Positions 22,894 to 31,598 of a stretch of 64,000 bases of DNA are shown piece by piece (the first letter of the stretch is position 1; each line of letters starts with the position of its first letter). The translations under genes and the position numbers were made by a program. The notes beneath the pieces were generated by a model, which was not told the DNA's origin, made no database searches, and was given only the letters and a program-made list of their open reading frames with translations. The stretch lies in NCBI RefSeq assembly GCF_051433195.1, contig NZ_JBHMFT010000022.1, positions 21,488-85,487 on the forward strand. Reading direction: 5' to 3'. This stretch comes from Falsiroseomonas sp051433195. GTDB taxonomy: Bacteria; Pseudomonadota; Alphaproteobacteria; Acetobacterales; Acetobacteraceae.

Positions 22894-24495
22894 ATGATGA
22901 CCCCGAACCCCCCGAGCCGTCCGGCTCCCGCCGAGATCCAGGCCGCCCCGCACGCCTTCAGCCCGGCCGAGCCGATGGCGCGGGACCGCCTGCTGCGCGC
23001 GCTCGCCGTGCTGCCGGCGCTGGGCTTCCTGCTGATGGTCCTGACGCCGCCGCTGAACCACGACGTCGCCGCCATCCTGAACTTCGCCACGCGCTGGGTG
23101 GGCGGGGAGGCGCTGTTCCGCGACCTGATCGACGTCAACCCGCCGCTGATCTTCGTCCTCACCGCGATCCCGGCGCTGATCGACCGCTTCACGCCGCTGG
23201 ACCCGGTGCAGTCCTGGCTGCTGTGCGTGCTGGCCTGCTGCGCGCTGTCCTGGCGCTTCTGCCTGCGGCTGCGGGAGGGCTGGGACGAGGGGGTGGTGGA
23301 ACGCGCGGTGCTGGACGCGCTGATCCCGCTGGTCCTCGTCATGGTCGCCTACGATGTCGGCCAGCGCGAGCACCTGATGGGCCTGTTCGCGCTGCCCTAC
23401 GCGCTGCTGGCCGCGCGGCGGGCGGAGGGGATGGCGACGCCGCGGGGCCTCGCCATTGCCGTGACCGTCGCGGCCGCGCTGGCCTTCGCGCTGAAGCCGC
23501 ATTTCCTGGCGGTGCCGGCGCTGGTCGAGGCGCTGGTGCTGCTGCGGCGCGGCCCGGCGGCGGCGCTGCGGGACCGGCTGCCCTGGCTGATGGCCGGCAT
23601 CTGGCTGCTGTACCTGGCCAGCCTGCCGGTGTTCTTCCCGGACTACCTCGGCTTCGTCGTGCCGCTGGTGGTGGATTTCTACCTGTCCAATGGCGGCATC
23701 GGCCTGTTCGACGTGCTGCTGACCAACCAGCTCGGCCCGGCGCTGTTCGCGCTGGCGGCGGCGCTGGCGCTGCTGGCCTGGCCGGGGGCGGGGGCCCAGG
23801 CGCGGATGCTGGGCTGCGTCGGCGTCGGCAGCTTCCTGTCTGCCTGGGTGCAGCACAAGGGCTGGTCCTACCACGTGGTGCCGATGGCCATGGCGACGGC
23901 GCTGATGGCGGGCTGGGTCGCGGCGCGCTGGGTGGATCGCAACCTTCCGGCGGGGCGGGCGCAGGCGGCGGCGCCGGGGCTGGCGCTGGCGGTGGTGGTG
24001 GCGCTGTCCGTGGTGCATCTGCGCGGCGAAAGCCCGTGGCGGCAGATCTGGTACGGCGCCCTGGCGGAAGGCCGGCTGACCGCGGCGCTGAAGCGGGAGG
24101 TGGCGGGGGAACGCCTGCTGGTGCTCTCGCCGGACATCTATCCGGTCTATCCGGCGCTGAACTACGCCCGCGCCCGGTCCACCCTGCGGACCATGAACCT
24201 GTGGGTGCTGATTGGCGCCTACCAGGGTTGCCCGGAGGGCGCGCCGCGCTACCGCGAGCCGTCCGAGATGTCGCGGCCGGAATTCCTGGTATACCGGACG
24301 GTGGCGGAGGATTTCGCCCGCGCGCCGCCGGGCGGCGTGCTGGTGGCGAAGAACTCCGGCATCGCGCGCTGCGGCGCGGAGGATTTCGACCCGATCGCCT
24401 ATTTCTCCCGCCACCCGGCCTTCGCCGAGACCTGGCGGCACTACACGCGGGTGGTGCACATGGACACCTACCGCCTTTACCTGCGCGAGGACTGA
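22894..24495 (+). CDS. Polytopic membrane protein, GT-C (ArnT/Gtr)-like
   Basis: A 533-residue protein with about ten hydrophobic segments in the first 400 residues and a soluble C-terminal part. The first loop holds paired acidic residues in a pattern typical of GT-C glycosyltransferases (NHDVAAILNFATRWVGGEALF, then RDLIDVNPPLIF), as in ArnT-like enzymes that use lipid-linked sugars. ATG at 22894 (or 22897) is preferred over upstream in-frame codons that lie in repeats. It diverges from the methyltransferase > GT2 > flippase operon, whose lipid-linked product it could transfer. A family name is not certain. Confidence 0.7.
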   Translation: MMTPNPPSRPAPAEIQAAPHAFSPAEPMARDRLLRALAVLPALGFLLMVLTPPLNHDVAAILNFATRWVGGEALFRDLIDVNPPLIFVLTAIPALIDRFTPLDPVQSWLLCVLACCALSWRFCLRLREGWDEGVVERAVLDALIPLVLVMVAYDVGQREHLMGLFALPYALLAARRAEGMATPRGLAIAVTVAAALAFALKPHFLAVPALVEALVLLRRGPAAALRDRLPWLMAGIWLLYLASLPVFFPDYLGFVVPLVVDFYLSNGGIGLFDVLLTNQLGPALFALAAALALLAWPGAGAQARMLGCVGVGSFLSAWVQHKGWSYHVVPMAMATALMAGWVAARWVDRNLPAGRAQAAAPGLALAVVVALSVVHLRGESPWRQIWYGALAEGRLTAALKREVAGERLLVLSPDIYPVYPALNYARARSTLRTMNLWVLIGAYQGCPEGAPRYREPSEMSRPEFLVYRTVAEDFARAPPGGVLVAKNSGIARCGAEDFDPIAYFSRHPAFAETWRHYTRVVHMDTYRLYLRED

Positions 24496-25328
24496 TGTCG
24501 CACGAAGACTATGTCGGCCGTACCGAAACCCGCGAGGACCGCATCGACCCGCGCCTGCTGCGCGGGCTGGCGGCGACCCTGGGCCGGAAGGCGCCCACCG
24601 AACTGCCGCCGCTGTGGCACTGGATGCTGTTCCAGGACTGGGTGATGCCGGGGGGCATCGGGCCGGATGGCCACCCGAAGCGGGGCGGCTTCCTGCCGCC
24701 GGTGCACGACCTGCCGCGCCGCATGTGGGCCGGCGGGCGGTTGCGCTTCCACCCGGTGGCGCTGCATGCGGATGACGAGGTGACGCGCACCAGCACCATC
24801 CTGAAGGTGGAGGAGAAGTCCGGCGGATCGGGCCGCCTGGTCTTCGTCACCGTGGGCCACCTGCTGCACGGCCCGGCCGGGCTGGCGCTGGAGGAGGAGC
24901 AGGACATCGTCTATCGCGGGGCGGAGGGCAGCGCGGTGAAGCCGGGTGCCGCGGCGCCGGACTGGCCGGGGGCTGCCACCGCCACGGTGCTGCCGGATGC
25001 GGTGATGCTGTTCCGCTATTCGGCGCTGACCGGCAACGGCCACCGCATCCACTACGACCACCCCTATGTCACCGGCGTGGAGGGCTATCCCGGCCTGGTG
25101 GTGCACGGCCCTCTGCAGGCGACGCTGATGGCGCAGCACGCGCTGGACCACGCATCCGGAAAGCGCCTGCACCGCTTCGCCTTCCGCGGCCGCCGCCCGG
25201 CCTTCGACGGGCGGGCGCTGACGGTGCTCGGCCGGGTGGAGGGCGAGCAGGTGATGCTGGAGACGCGCGACGATACCGGCGCCACCTGCATGCAGGCCGA
25301 GGCGGAACTGGCTGACGCCGTTGCCTGA
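24495..25328 (+). CDS. FAS1-like/MaoC-type dehydratase
   Basis: A 277-residue protein of the HTD2/mesaconyl-C4-CoA-hydratase-like group. Its N-terminal half is a degenerate hot-dog (FAS1-like dehydratase) domain (RGGFLPPVHDLPRRMWAGGRLRFH). The C-terminal hot-dog resembles MaoC (LFRYSALTGNGHRIHYDHPYVTGVEGYPGLVVHGPLQATLM), with the hydratase residues in HRIHYD and VHGP. It should hydrate or dehydrate an acyl-CoA. ATG at 24495 overlaps the upstream stop by one base (TGATG), so it is co-translated with the membrane protein; the metabolic link between the two is unclear. Confidence 0.85.
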   Translation: MSHEDYVGRTETREDRIDPRLLRGLAATLGRKAPTELPPLWHWMLFQDWVMPGGIGPDGHPKRGGFLPPVHDLPRRMWAGGRLRFHPVALHADDEVTRTSTILKVEEKSGGSGRLVFVTVGHLLHGPAGLALEEEQDIVYRGAEGSAVKPGAAAPDWPGAATATVLPDAVMLFRYSALTGNGHRIHYDHPYVTGVEGYPGLVVHGPLQATLMAQHALDHASGKRLHRFAFRGRRPAFDGRALTVLGRVEGEQVMLETRDDTGATCMQAEAELADAVA

Positions 25329-26271
25329 CCGAGAACCGCCCGCGGTGACGGGACGCCTCCTGTCGCCGCTGGCCCGGCTTCCCCTGGCACAGGACACGCT
25401 GCGCGGTATCGGCATCATCGTCGCGGGCTACACCGTGATTTCGGCCGCGGATGCCGCGGTGAAATGGGCGCTGCCGGAGGTGGGCGTCGCCGTTGCCATG
25501 ATCTGGCGCGGTGTGTTCGGCATGCTGGCGATCGCGCTGCTGGTCCGCGGGCGTGGGCTGGCCCCGGTGCGCAAGCCGTTGCTGGCGTTGCGGTCCTCCA
25601 TGCACTGCATCGTCACGGTGGCGTTCTACCTGGCCTGGTTCAATGCGTTTCCGCTCGGGGCTTCCTATGCCGTGAATGCGGCGGCGCCGCTGATCATGAC
25701 GGTGCTGGCGATTCCCCTGCTCGGCGAGAAGGTGGGCTGGCGGCGCTGGACCAGCACCTGCGTCGGCTTCGCCGGCGTGATGATCATCCTGCAACCCGGC
25801 GGCGAGTTGTGGCGGTGGGAGGCGGCGATGCTGCTGGCGGGTGCCGCGACGCTCGGGCTGACGCGGATCTGGACGCGGGTGCTGGCGGCGACCGACACGC
25901 CGCAGGCCATCGCGTTCTGGCTGCTGGCGGCGCATGTGCCGGTGGGGCTGCTGCTGCTGCCGGTGTTCCCGCCGCTCGGCCCGCTGGTGCCGCGCTGGGA
26001 GGTGTTCGTCTGCCTCGCCTTCCTCGGCATGGCGAATGGCTGCGCGCATCTGCTGTTCTCCCGCGCCTTCGCCATCGCGCCGGTCTCGGCTCTCGCGCCC
26101 TATGAATACACCACGCTGCTGTGGGGCGGGGTGCTGGGCTTCCTGATCTGGGCGGAGGTGCCGGCCTGGAACACGGTGGCGGGCGCCGTCGTCGTCATCG
26201 CGGCCGGGCTGTACAACCTGCACCGCGAACAGGTGCGGCGGCGCGAGGATCGCGCGGCGGGGCTCCGGTAG
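25321..26271 (+). CDS. DMT (EamA) family transporter, first of a tandem pair
   Basis: A membrane protein of up to 316 residues with ten hydrophobic segments and two EamA repeats. The first repeat ends in NAAAPLIMTVLAIPLLGEKVG and the second includes APYEYTTLLWGGVLGFLIWAEVP. The start is TTG at 25321 (overlapping the MaoC-like stop) or GTG at 25345. Drug/metabolite exporters of this type move amino acids, nucleosides or other metabolites; the substrate is unknown. Its TAG overlaps the GTG of the second copy (TAGTG). Confidence 0.82.
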   Translation: MPDREPPAVTGRLLSPLARLPLAQDTLRGIGIIVAGYTVISAADAAVKWALPEVGVAVAMIWRGVFGMLAIALLVRGRGLAPVRKPLLALRSSMHCIVTVAFYLAWFNAFPLGASYAVNAAAPLIMTVLAIPLLGEKVGWRRWTSTCVGFAGVMIILQPGGELWRWEAAMLLAGAATLGLTRIWTRVLAATDTPQAIAFWLLAAHVPVGLLLLPVFPPLGPLVPRWEVFVCLAFLGMANGCAHLLFSRAFAIAPVSALAPYEYTTLLWGGVLGFLIWAEVPAWNTVAGAVVVIAAGLYNLHREQVRRREDRAAGLR

Positions 26272-27182
26272 TGGCCCTCAGGCACGACCCCAAGCGCGGC
26301 ATGACCTTCATGCTGCTGGCCTGCGCGCTGTTCGCGGCGATGAGCGTGCTGGTGAAGGAACTCGCCGGGCGCATTCCCTTCACCGAGCAGATGTTCTTCC
26401 GCAGCGCCTTCGCCCTGCCGGTGGTGATGATCATCGTCCTGCGCCTGACCGGCCTGCGCGGCGACATCGCGGGCGTGCTGCGGACGAAGCGCTTCCCAGC
26501 GCATGTGCTGCGGGCGCTGTCGGGCACGGCGGCGCAGGCCTGTTCCTTCTATGCGCTGACGCTGCTGCCGCTGGCCGAGCACACCGCGCTGACCAACACC
26601 ACGCCGCTGTTCGTCACGCTGCTGTCGATCCCGCTGCTGGGCGAGAAGGTCGGCATCCATCGGGGTGGCGCGGTGCTGGTGGGCTTCCTCGGCATCCTCG
26701 TCATCGCGCTGGGGCAGGGCGCCTTCACCGGGGATTTCGGCGGTGCGGCGCGCTGGGGGATGATCGCGGCGGTGGCGCATGGGATGTTCTCGGCGGGCAC
26801 CACCATGCTGGTGCGGACGCTGTCGGGCAGCGAATCCTCGGCCACGATCGTGCTGTGGCAATCGCTGCTGATGACCTTCTTCACGCTGTTCGCCATGCCC
26901 TTCGCCTGGGTCTGGCCGGGGCCGTCCGACCTGGTGCTGCTGATCCTGATCGGGCTGATCGGCGGCGCCGCGCAGGTGCTGCTGACGGAGGCCTGGGCCA
27001 GCGCGCAGGTGTCGTTCCTGGCGCCCTATTCCTATTCGTCGCTGCTGTGGGCGGTGCTGTTCGGCTGGGCCGCCTTCGGCGACGTGCCGGGCGTCTCGAC
27101 GCTGGCCGGCGCGGCGTTGATCGTGGTGGCGAGCCTGTACATCATGCGGCGCGAAATCCTGCTGGGGCGCAAGAAGCGATGA
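26271..27182 (+). CDS. DMT (EamA) family transporter, second of a tandem pair
   Basis: A 303-residue, ten-segment EamA transporter with ALTNTTPLFVTLLSIPLLGEKVG in repeat one and LAPYSYSSLLWAVLFGWAAFGDVP in repeat two. It is clearly similar in layout to the preceding protein, so the two probably arose by duplication and may work as a pair. GTG at 26271 overlaps the upstream stop by one base. Its own stop overlaps the start of the MBL gene (ATGA). Substrate unknown. Confidence 0.87.
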   Translation: MALRHDPKRGMTFMLLACALFAAMSVLVKELAGRIPFTEQMFFRSAFALPVVMIIVLRLTGLRGDIAGVLRTKRFPAHVLRALSGTAAQACSFYALTLLPLAEHTALTNTTPLFVTLLSIPLLGEKVGIHRGGAVLVGFLGILVIALGQGAFTGDFGGAARWGMIAAVAHGMFSAGTTMLVRTLSGSESSATIVLWQSLLMTFFTLFAMPFAWVWPGPSDLVLLILIGLIGGAAQVLLTEAWASAQVSFLAPYSYSSLLWAVLFGWAAFGDVPGVSTLAGAALIVVASLYIMRREILLGRKKR

Positions 27183-28045
27183 GCCTTCCTTTCCTGCGCG
27201 AGGACGCGCTGCCGGTGGGCGTGGTGCAGCCGGTGGCGCCGGGCGTGCGGCGCATCCTGTGCGGCAATCCGGGGCCCTTCACCTGGCGGGGCACGAACAC
27301 GTATCTGATCGGGCAGGGCCGCGTGGCGGTGCTGGACCCGGGGCCGGTGGATGCGGCGCATCTGGAGGCCATCCTGCGCGCCACGGAAGGCGAGGCGATC
27401 AGCCACATCCTGGTCAGCCATACGCACCGGGATCATTCGCCCGGCGTCGCCGCCTTGCAGGATGCGACCGGTGCGCCGAGCCACGGCTTCGGCCCGCACA
27501 TGACCCCGCCGGACCAGGGCGGCGAGGGCGGCGACCACGGCTTCACGCCGGATGTGACGCTGGCGGATGGCACGGTGCTGGAGGAATTCGGCCTGCACGC
27601 CATCCACACGCCCGGCCACTGCGCAAACCATCTGTGCCTGGCGCGGGAGGACGGCGTGGTGTTCAGCGCCGACCATGTGATGAGCTGGTCCACCACCGTG
27701 GTCAGCCCGCCGGATGGCGACATGGCAGCCTACATGGAATCACTCGCCAAGCTGGCGCGGCGGGAGTCGCATCTGTACCTGCCCGGCCACGGCCCGCCCC
27801 TGCCGAACCCCGCGCGCTTCGTCGCGGCGCTGGCGGCGCATCGTCTCGAACGCGAGGCGAAGGTGCTGGACGCGCTGCGGGCGGCGCGACGTGCGACGGC
27901 GCTGGAACTGGTGCCGGCGGTCTATGGCCCGGTGCTGGAGATGAGGCTGGTGCCGGCCGCGGCGCGCAGCCTGCTGGCGCATCTCATCAAGCTGGAGGCC
28001 GAGGGTGCGGCGGCGCGGGATGGGGAGGCGTTCGAGCCGCGCTGA
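27179..28045 (+). CDS. MBL-fold metallo-hydrolase, LACTB2-like
   Basis: A 288-residue metallo-beta-lactamase-fold hydrolase with the zinc motif HTHRDH (H81, H83, D85, H86), TPGHCANHLCL (third histidine) and FSADHV, then LPGHGPPLPNP. A C-terminal winged-helix-like region follows (LVPAVYGPVLEMRLVPAAARSLLAHLIKLEAEG). This is the layout of LACTB2 proteins, some of which are endoribonucleases or thioester hydrolases. Translation is coupled to the upstream transporter. It faces a Nudix gene with a one-base gap between stops, a pairing that I recall from other alphaproteobacteria. Confidence 0.88.
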   Translation: MSLPFLREDALPVGVVQPVAPGVRRILCGNPGPFTWRGTNTYLIGQGRVAVLDPGPVDAAHLEAILRATEGEAISHILVSHTHRDHSPGVAALQDATGAPSHGFGPHMTPPDQGGEGGDHGFTPDVTLADGTVLEEFGLHAIHTPGHCANHLCLAREDGVVFSADHVMSWSTTVVSPPDGDMAAYMESLAKLARRESHLYLPGHGPPLPNPARFVAALAAHRLEREAKVLDALRAARRATALELVPAVYGPVLEMRLVPAAARSLLAHLIKLEAEGAAARDGEAFEPR

Positions 28046-28046
28046 G

Positions 28047-28724
28047 CTACTCGTCGCTCATCCGGTTGTCGTTGCCGCGATAGACGATCTTGGGCCGGCT
28101 GGTGCGCTGGTCCGGCGGCACCGTCAGCCATTCCGCGAACTCGTTGAGGATCATCGCCGTGATGTCGGCGAGCTTCGCCGCGCGTGCCTGGGCCAGGGGA
28201 TACCAGGCCAGCCCTTCCAACTCGCCGGAGCCGCTGATCTCACCCCGCACGAAGTCCGCCGGCGCGATCAGGAAGCGCGCGTCGAAGCGCATGCTGCGCC
28301 GCGTCGGCGTCACGGCGCGGCACAGGTAGTCGAGCGGCGCGAGGTCGGCGAGCAGGCGTTCGCCTTGGCGGTCGCCGAGCAGCAGGCCGGTTTCCTCGAA
28401 CAACTCGCGCACTGCGGCGACGCCGAGCGCGCGGGCGAGGGAGGGTGGCGCGCGATGCGCCAGCAGGGCCAGCGTCTCCGGCTTCAATTCGGACAGCACG
28501 CGCACGCGGTGGTCGCCGCGGTCGACACGGCCGCCGGGGAAGACCAGCACGCTCGGCATGAATTTGTGCTTGGCGTGGCGCATGCCCATCAGGATCTCGG
28601 GCTCGCCGGAGCCTTGCCGCCAGACGATCAGGCTGGCGGCGTGGCGCGGTTTCACCGCGCGCTTGCGCGGCGCCGGGACCAGGTCGCCGGTGCCGCCGGG
28701 GTTGTCGGCGGTTGCGTCAGCCAA
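28047..28724 (-). CDS. Nudix hydrolase, NUDT19-like
   Basis: About 225 residues if TTG at 28724 is the start; this overlaps the upstream nitroreductase stop by eight bases. A GTG further in (VKPRHAASLIVW) is an alternative. It has SVLVFPGGRVDRGD, an insertion of about 30 residues, then AAVRELFEETGLLLG, i.e. a Nudix box split by an insert as in NUDT7/NUDT19-type CoA and nucleotide diphosphatases. With acyl-CoA genes upstream, CoA or acyl-CoA hydrolysis is a reasonable guess. The C-terminus (SRPKIVYRGNDNRMSDE) is polar. Confidence 0.8.
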   Translation of the reverse strand: MADATADNPGGTGDLVPAPRKRAVKPRHAASLIVWRQGSGEPEILMGMRHAKHKFMPSVLVFPGGRVDRGDHRVRVLSELKPETLALLAHRAPPSLARALGVAAVRELFEETGLLLGDRQGERLLADLAPLDYLCRAVTPTRRSMRFDARFLIAPADFVRGEISGSGELEGLAWYPLAQARAAKLADITAMILNEFAEWLTVPPDQRTSRPKIVYRGNDNRMSDE

Positions 28725-29526
28725 GGTGGATGCCCCGGCTGGCGAGCCATTCACGGAAGTTCGCCCGCTCCGGGACCGAAAGCTGGCGGGCGGCGTTGTC
28801 CGACCAGGTGCAGCCTTCCGGCTTCGGGCCGTGGACATTCGGGTAGCGTGGCTTGCCGGGCGGGCGCAGCGCGTCATAGGCGGGCAGCGCGGTGGCCAAG
28901 CCGCTGTCGTCATAGGTCTCGCGGTGCACGACGACGGCAGGCGGCAGGCGTGGCGAGGTCTCGTTGCGCGCGGCGGGGAAGCCGAGCGTCAGGCCGGCGA
29001 GCGGGAACACCCCTTCCGGCAGGCCGAACAGCTTCGCCACCAGGCCGAGGTTGTTGCGGACATAGGAGATCGGGCAGGTGCCGAGGCCCACCGCCTCCGC
29101 CGCCATGACGCAGAAGCCGAGCGCCAGGGCGGCATCGGCGGAGGCGTTCAGGAAGGTGTCGATGCTGTCATTGGCGTGGACGCGGCCGTGCTGCGCGCAG
29201 AGCTGCCGGCCGCGGCGGATGTCGCCGCAGAACAGCAGCAGGATGGGTGCTTCCTTGATCCACGGCATGGTGCCGATGGCATCCGCCACGGCGGCGATCT
29301 TTGCCGGGTCGCGGGTGACCAGGATGGAGTATTGCTGCAGGTCGGATTTCGCGGGCGCCGATTGCGCGCCGGCCAGCACCGCGTCCAGCAGCGCGTCCGG
29401 CACCGGGTCCGGCCGGTAGCGGCGGGTCACGCGGCGGTCCAGCAGCATGGCGAGGCCCGCGGGGATTTCGGGCGGCGAAAAGGGCAGCGCGCCGTAGCGG
29501 GCGCGGATCAGGGCTTCGGCATCCAT
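28717..29526 (-). CDS. Nitroreductase family protein, NfsA-like
   Basis: A 269-residue FMN-dependent oxidoreductase with RRVTRRYRPDPVPDALLDAVLAGAQSAPAKSDLQQYSILVTRD at the N-terminus, AADAALALGFCVMAAEAVGLGTCPISYVRN in the middle and FPLAGLTLGFPA. These are typical of the NfsA/Frp group of NADPH-dependent flavin or nitro reductases. The length is larger than NfsA (about 240) by a short C-terminal tail. ATG at 29526 gives the best N-terminus. It lies 23 bases after the acyl-CoA synthetase stop, in the same transcriptional direction. Confidence 0.87.
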   Translation of the reverse strand: MDAEALIRARYGALPFSPPEIPAGLAMLLDRRVTRRYRPDPVPDALLDAVLAGAQSAPAKSDLQQYSILVTRDPAKIAAVADAIGTMPWIKEAPILLLFCGDIRRGRQLCAQHGRVHANDSIDTFLNASADAALALGFCVMAAEAVGLGTCPISYVRNNLGLVAKLFGLPEGVFPLAGLTLGFPAARNETSPRLPPAVVVHRETYDDSGLATALPAYDALRPPGKPRYPNVHGPKPEGCTWSDNAARQLSVPERANFREWLASRGIHLG

Positions 29527-29549
29527 GGGGCGGCAGCCTGCCACGAGGT

Positions 29550-31598
29550 TCAAAGACGCACCACCCAGGCATCGGCGACGGTCACGCCCTCTCCCGGGCG
29601 GCCGACGATCAGCGGGTTGATCTCCGCCTCCGCGATGCCGGTCAGGCGGGAGACGGCGACGATGGCGGCGGCCAGCGCATCCAGGTCGCCCTTCGGCAGG
29701 TTACGCCAGCCGGTCAGCGGCTTCAGCGCGCGGACCTCAGAAATCATGGCGTGGGCTTCGGGAAGATCGACCGGTGCCAGGCGCAGCGCCACGTCGCGAT
29801 GCAGTTCGGACAGCACGCCGCCGGCGCCGAGCAGCACCACGGGGCCGACTTCCGGATCCTGTCGGAAACCGAGGATCGCCTCCGCCAGGCCCTTCGCCAT
29901 GGGCTGCACCAGCAGGCCGGTGATGCGGGCGCCGGGGGCCGCGGAGGTGACGCGGGCGCGCATGGCGGCGGCGGCCTCGCGCAGCGCGGCCTCGTTCGGG
30001 ATGTTCAGGGCGACGCCGCCGACCTCCGTCTTGTGGGCGAGGTCCGGCGAGAGGATCTTCAGGGCGACGGGGTAGCGCAGGCCGTCCGGTGGCTTGTCCT
30101 GCATGATGGCGAAGGGGGAGGCGAGGCCGAGGGTGGCGAAGACCTCCCGCGCATCGGCCTCGTCGGGGTAGTCGGGCAGCGCGATGGTGGGGGGCGTGGT
30201 GGCCGGGATCTCGCGCGGGGCCTGCCAGTTGCAGAAGGCGTTGATGCAGTCGGCCGCGGATTCGGCGGTGCGGAAGGCGGCGATGCCGGATTCCGCCAGC
30301 AGGCGAAGCGATGCTTCCGCCTGTGGGGCGAGGAAGGCGGCGACGGGCTTGCCCGGCGCCTTGGCGCCCTCGACGATGCCGCCGACGGCGTCCTTCGGGC
30401 GGAACTGCGCGGAGCTGCCGACGACGGCGAGCACCAAATCCGTGTCCTTCGCCGCCCGCAGCGCATCGAGCGCGCCCATGACACGATCGGGCCGCGTGCC
30501 GGCCAGCGTCATGTCGAGCAGTCGCGAATGGGCGTAGAGGCTGGCGGCCTCCAGCTTCGCGGCAGCGGCCGCATCCGGCTTGCGCGCCTCGATGCCCAGC
30601 ACGCCGAGCGCATCGACGGCAAGTGCGCCGCCGCCGCCCGTCGTGGTCATCACGCTGACGGCGCGGTGGCTACGCGCGGGCGGACGGCGGCCGGCGACCA
30701 GCAGCGGCAGTTCCAGCAGGGCCTCCAGCATCGTCACGCGCAGGATGCCGTGGGCGCGGAAGAAGGCCTCCGCCGCCGCGTCGCTGCCGGCGAGCGCGCC
30801 GGTGTGGCTGGTGGCGAGTTCGGCGCCGAAGGGGCTGCGGCCGAGCTTCAGCGCGACGATCGGCTTGCCGAGGTCGCGCGCCTTGCGGGCGGCGGCGGCG
30901 AGTTGTCCGGGCGCGCGGATTGCCTCCAGGAACAGCGCGACGACATCGACCTGCGGGTCGTCGAGCAGCAGGGAGGCGATCTCGCCCGCCGTCAGGTCGG
31001 CCTCGTTGCCGGTGCCGATGAGGTGGGAGAAGCCGAGGCCGCGCGCCGCGCCACGCGACAGCAGCGCGCCCATCATGGAACCGGATTGCGAGACCAGCGC
31101 GACGCGACCCGACGGCAGCGCCTCGGCTTCCAGGGCCGCGTTGGTGGTCAGCGCAGTGCGGGCGTGCAGGTTGACGATGCCCATGGAATTGGGGCCGAGC
31201 AGGCGGACGCCACCAGCCTGCGCGGCGGCGAGGACGCGCGCCTGGAGGGCGGCACCCTGCGGCCCGGCTTCCGCGAAGCCATCGGCCAGGATGCAGGCGA
31301 CGGGGATGCCGCGGGCGGCGACGGCAGCGACCTGCGCCTCGACATTGTCGGTGCCGAGCAGGATGTAGGCGAAGTCGATCTCGCCGGGGATGTCGGCGAG
31401 GGTGGCGTAGGCACGCTCGCCCAGCACCTCCGCCGCGCGTGGGTTCACCGGGAACAACTCGCCCGCAAAGCCGTGGCGGCGCAGGTAGCGCTGCGGGCGG
31501 GCCGTCAGGCGCTGCTCGTCGGCGGAGGCGCCGATGAGGGCGATGCGGCGCGGGTTCAGCAGCGCCTGGTTCAGTAGCGTTGGGGCGAGCGGCGTCAC
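29550..31598 (-). CDS. ADP-forming acetate/acyl-CoA synthetase family protein (fused alpha-beta)
   Basis: A 682-residue fused protein. It has an N-terminal CoA-binding domain (RRIALIGASADEQR), succinyl-CoA-synthetase-like domains (GPNSMGIVN, VALVSQSGSMMGALL, SHTGALAGSD) and a C-terminal ATP-grasp domain (YPVALKILSPDLAHKTEVGGVALNI, ending EINPLIVG). NDP-forming acyl-CoA synthetases make acyl-CoA reversibly with ATP to ADP. The GTG at 31598 overlaps the acyl-CoA dehydrogenase stop by four bases (GTGA). With the dehydrogenase and SDR upstream it fits a carboxylic-acid catabolic operon; the acid is unknown. Confidence 0.88.
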   Translation of the reverse strand: MTPLAPTLLNQALLNPRRIALIGASADEQRLTARPQRYLRRHGFAGELFPVNPRAAEVLGERAYATLADIPGEIDFAYILLGTDNVEAQVAAVAARGIPVACILADGFAEAGPQGAALQARVLAAAQAGGVRLLGPNSMGIVNLHARTALTTNAALEAEALPSGRVALVSQSGSMMGALLSRGAARGLGFSHLIGTGNEADLTAGEIASLLLDDPQVDVVALFLEAIRAPGQLAAAARKARDLGKPIVALKLGRSPFGAELATSHTGALAGSDAAAEAFFRAHGILRVTMLEALLELPLLVAGRRPPARSHRAVSVMTTTGGGGALAVDALGVLGIEARKPDAAAAAKLEAASLYAHSRLLDMTLAGTRPDRVMGALDALRAAKDTDLVLAVVGSSAQFRPKDAVGGIVEGAKAPGKPVAAFLAPQAEASLRLLAESGIAAFRTAESAADCINAFCNWQAPREIPATTPPTIALPDYPDEADAREVFATLGLASPFAIMQDKPPDGLRYPVALKILSPDLAHKTEVGGVALNIPNEAALREAAAAMRARVTSAAPGARITGLLVQPMAKGLAEAILGFRQDPEVGPVVLLGAGGVLSELHRDVALRLAPVDLPEAHAMISEVRALKPLTGWRNLPKGDLDALAAAIVAVSRLTGIAEAEINPLIVGRPGEGVTVADAWVVRL

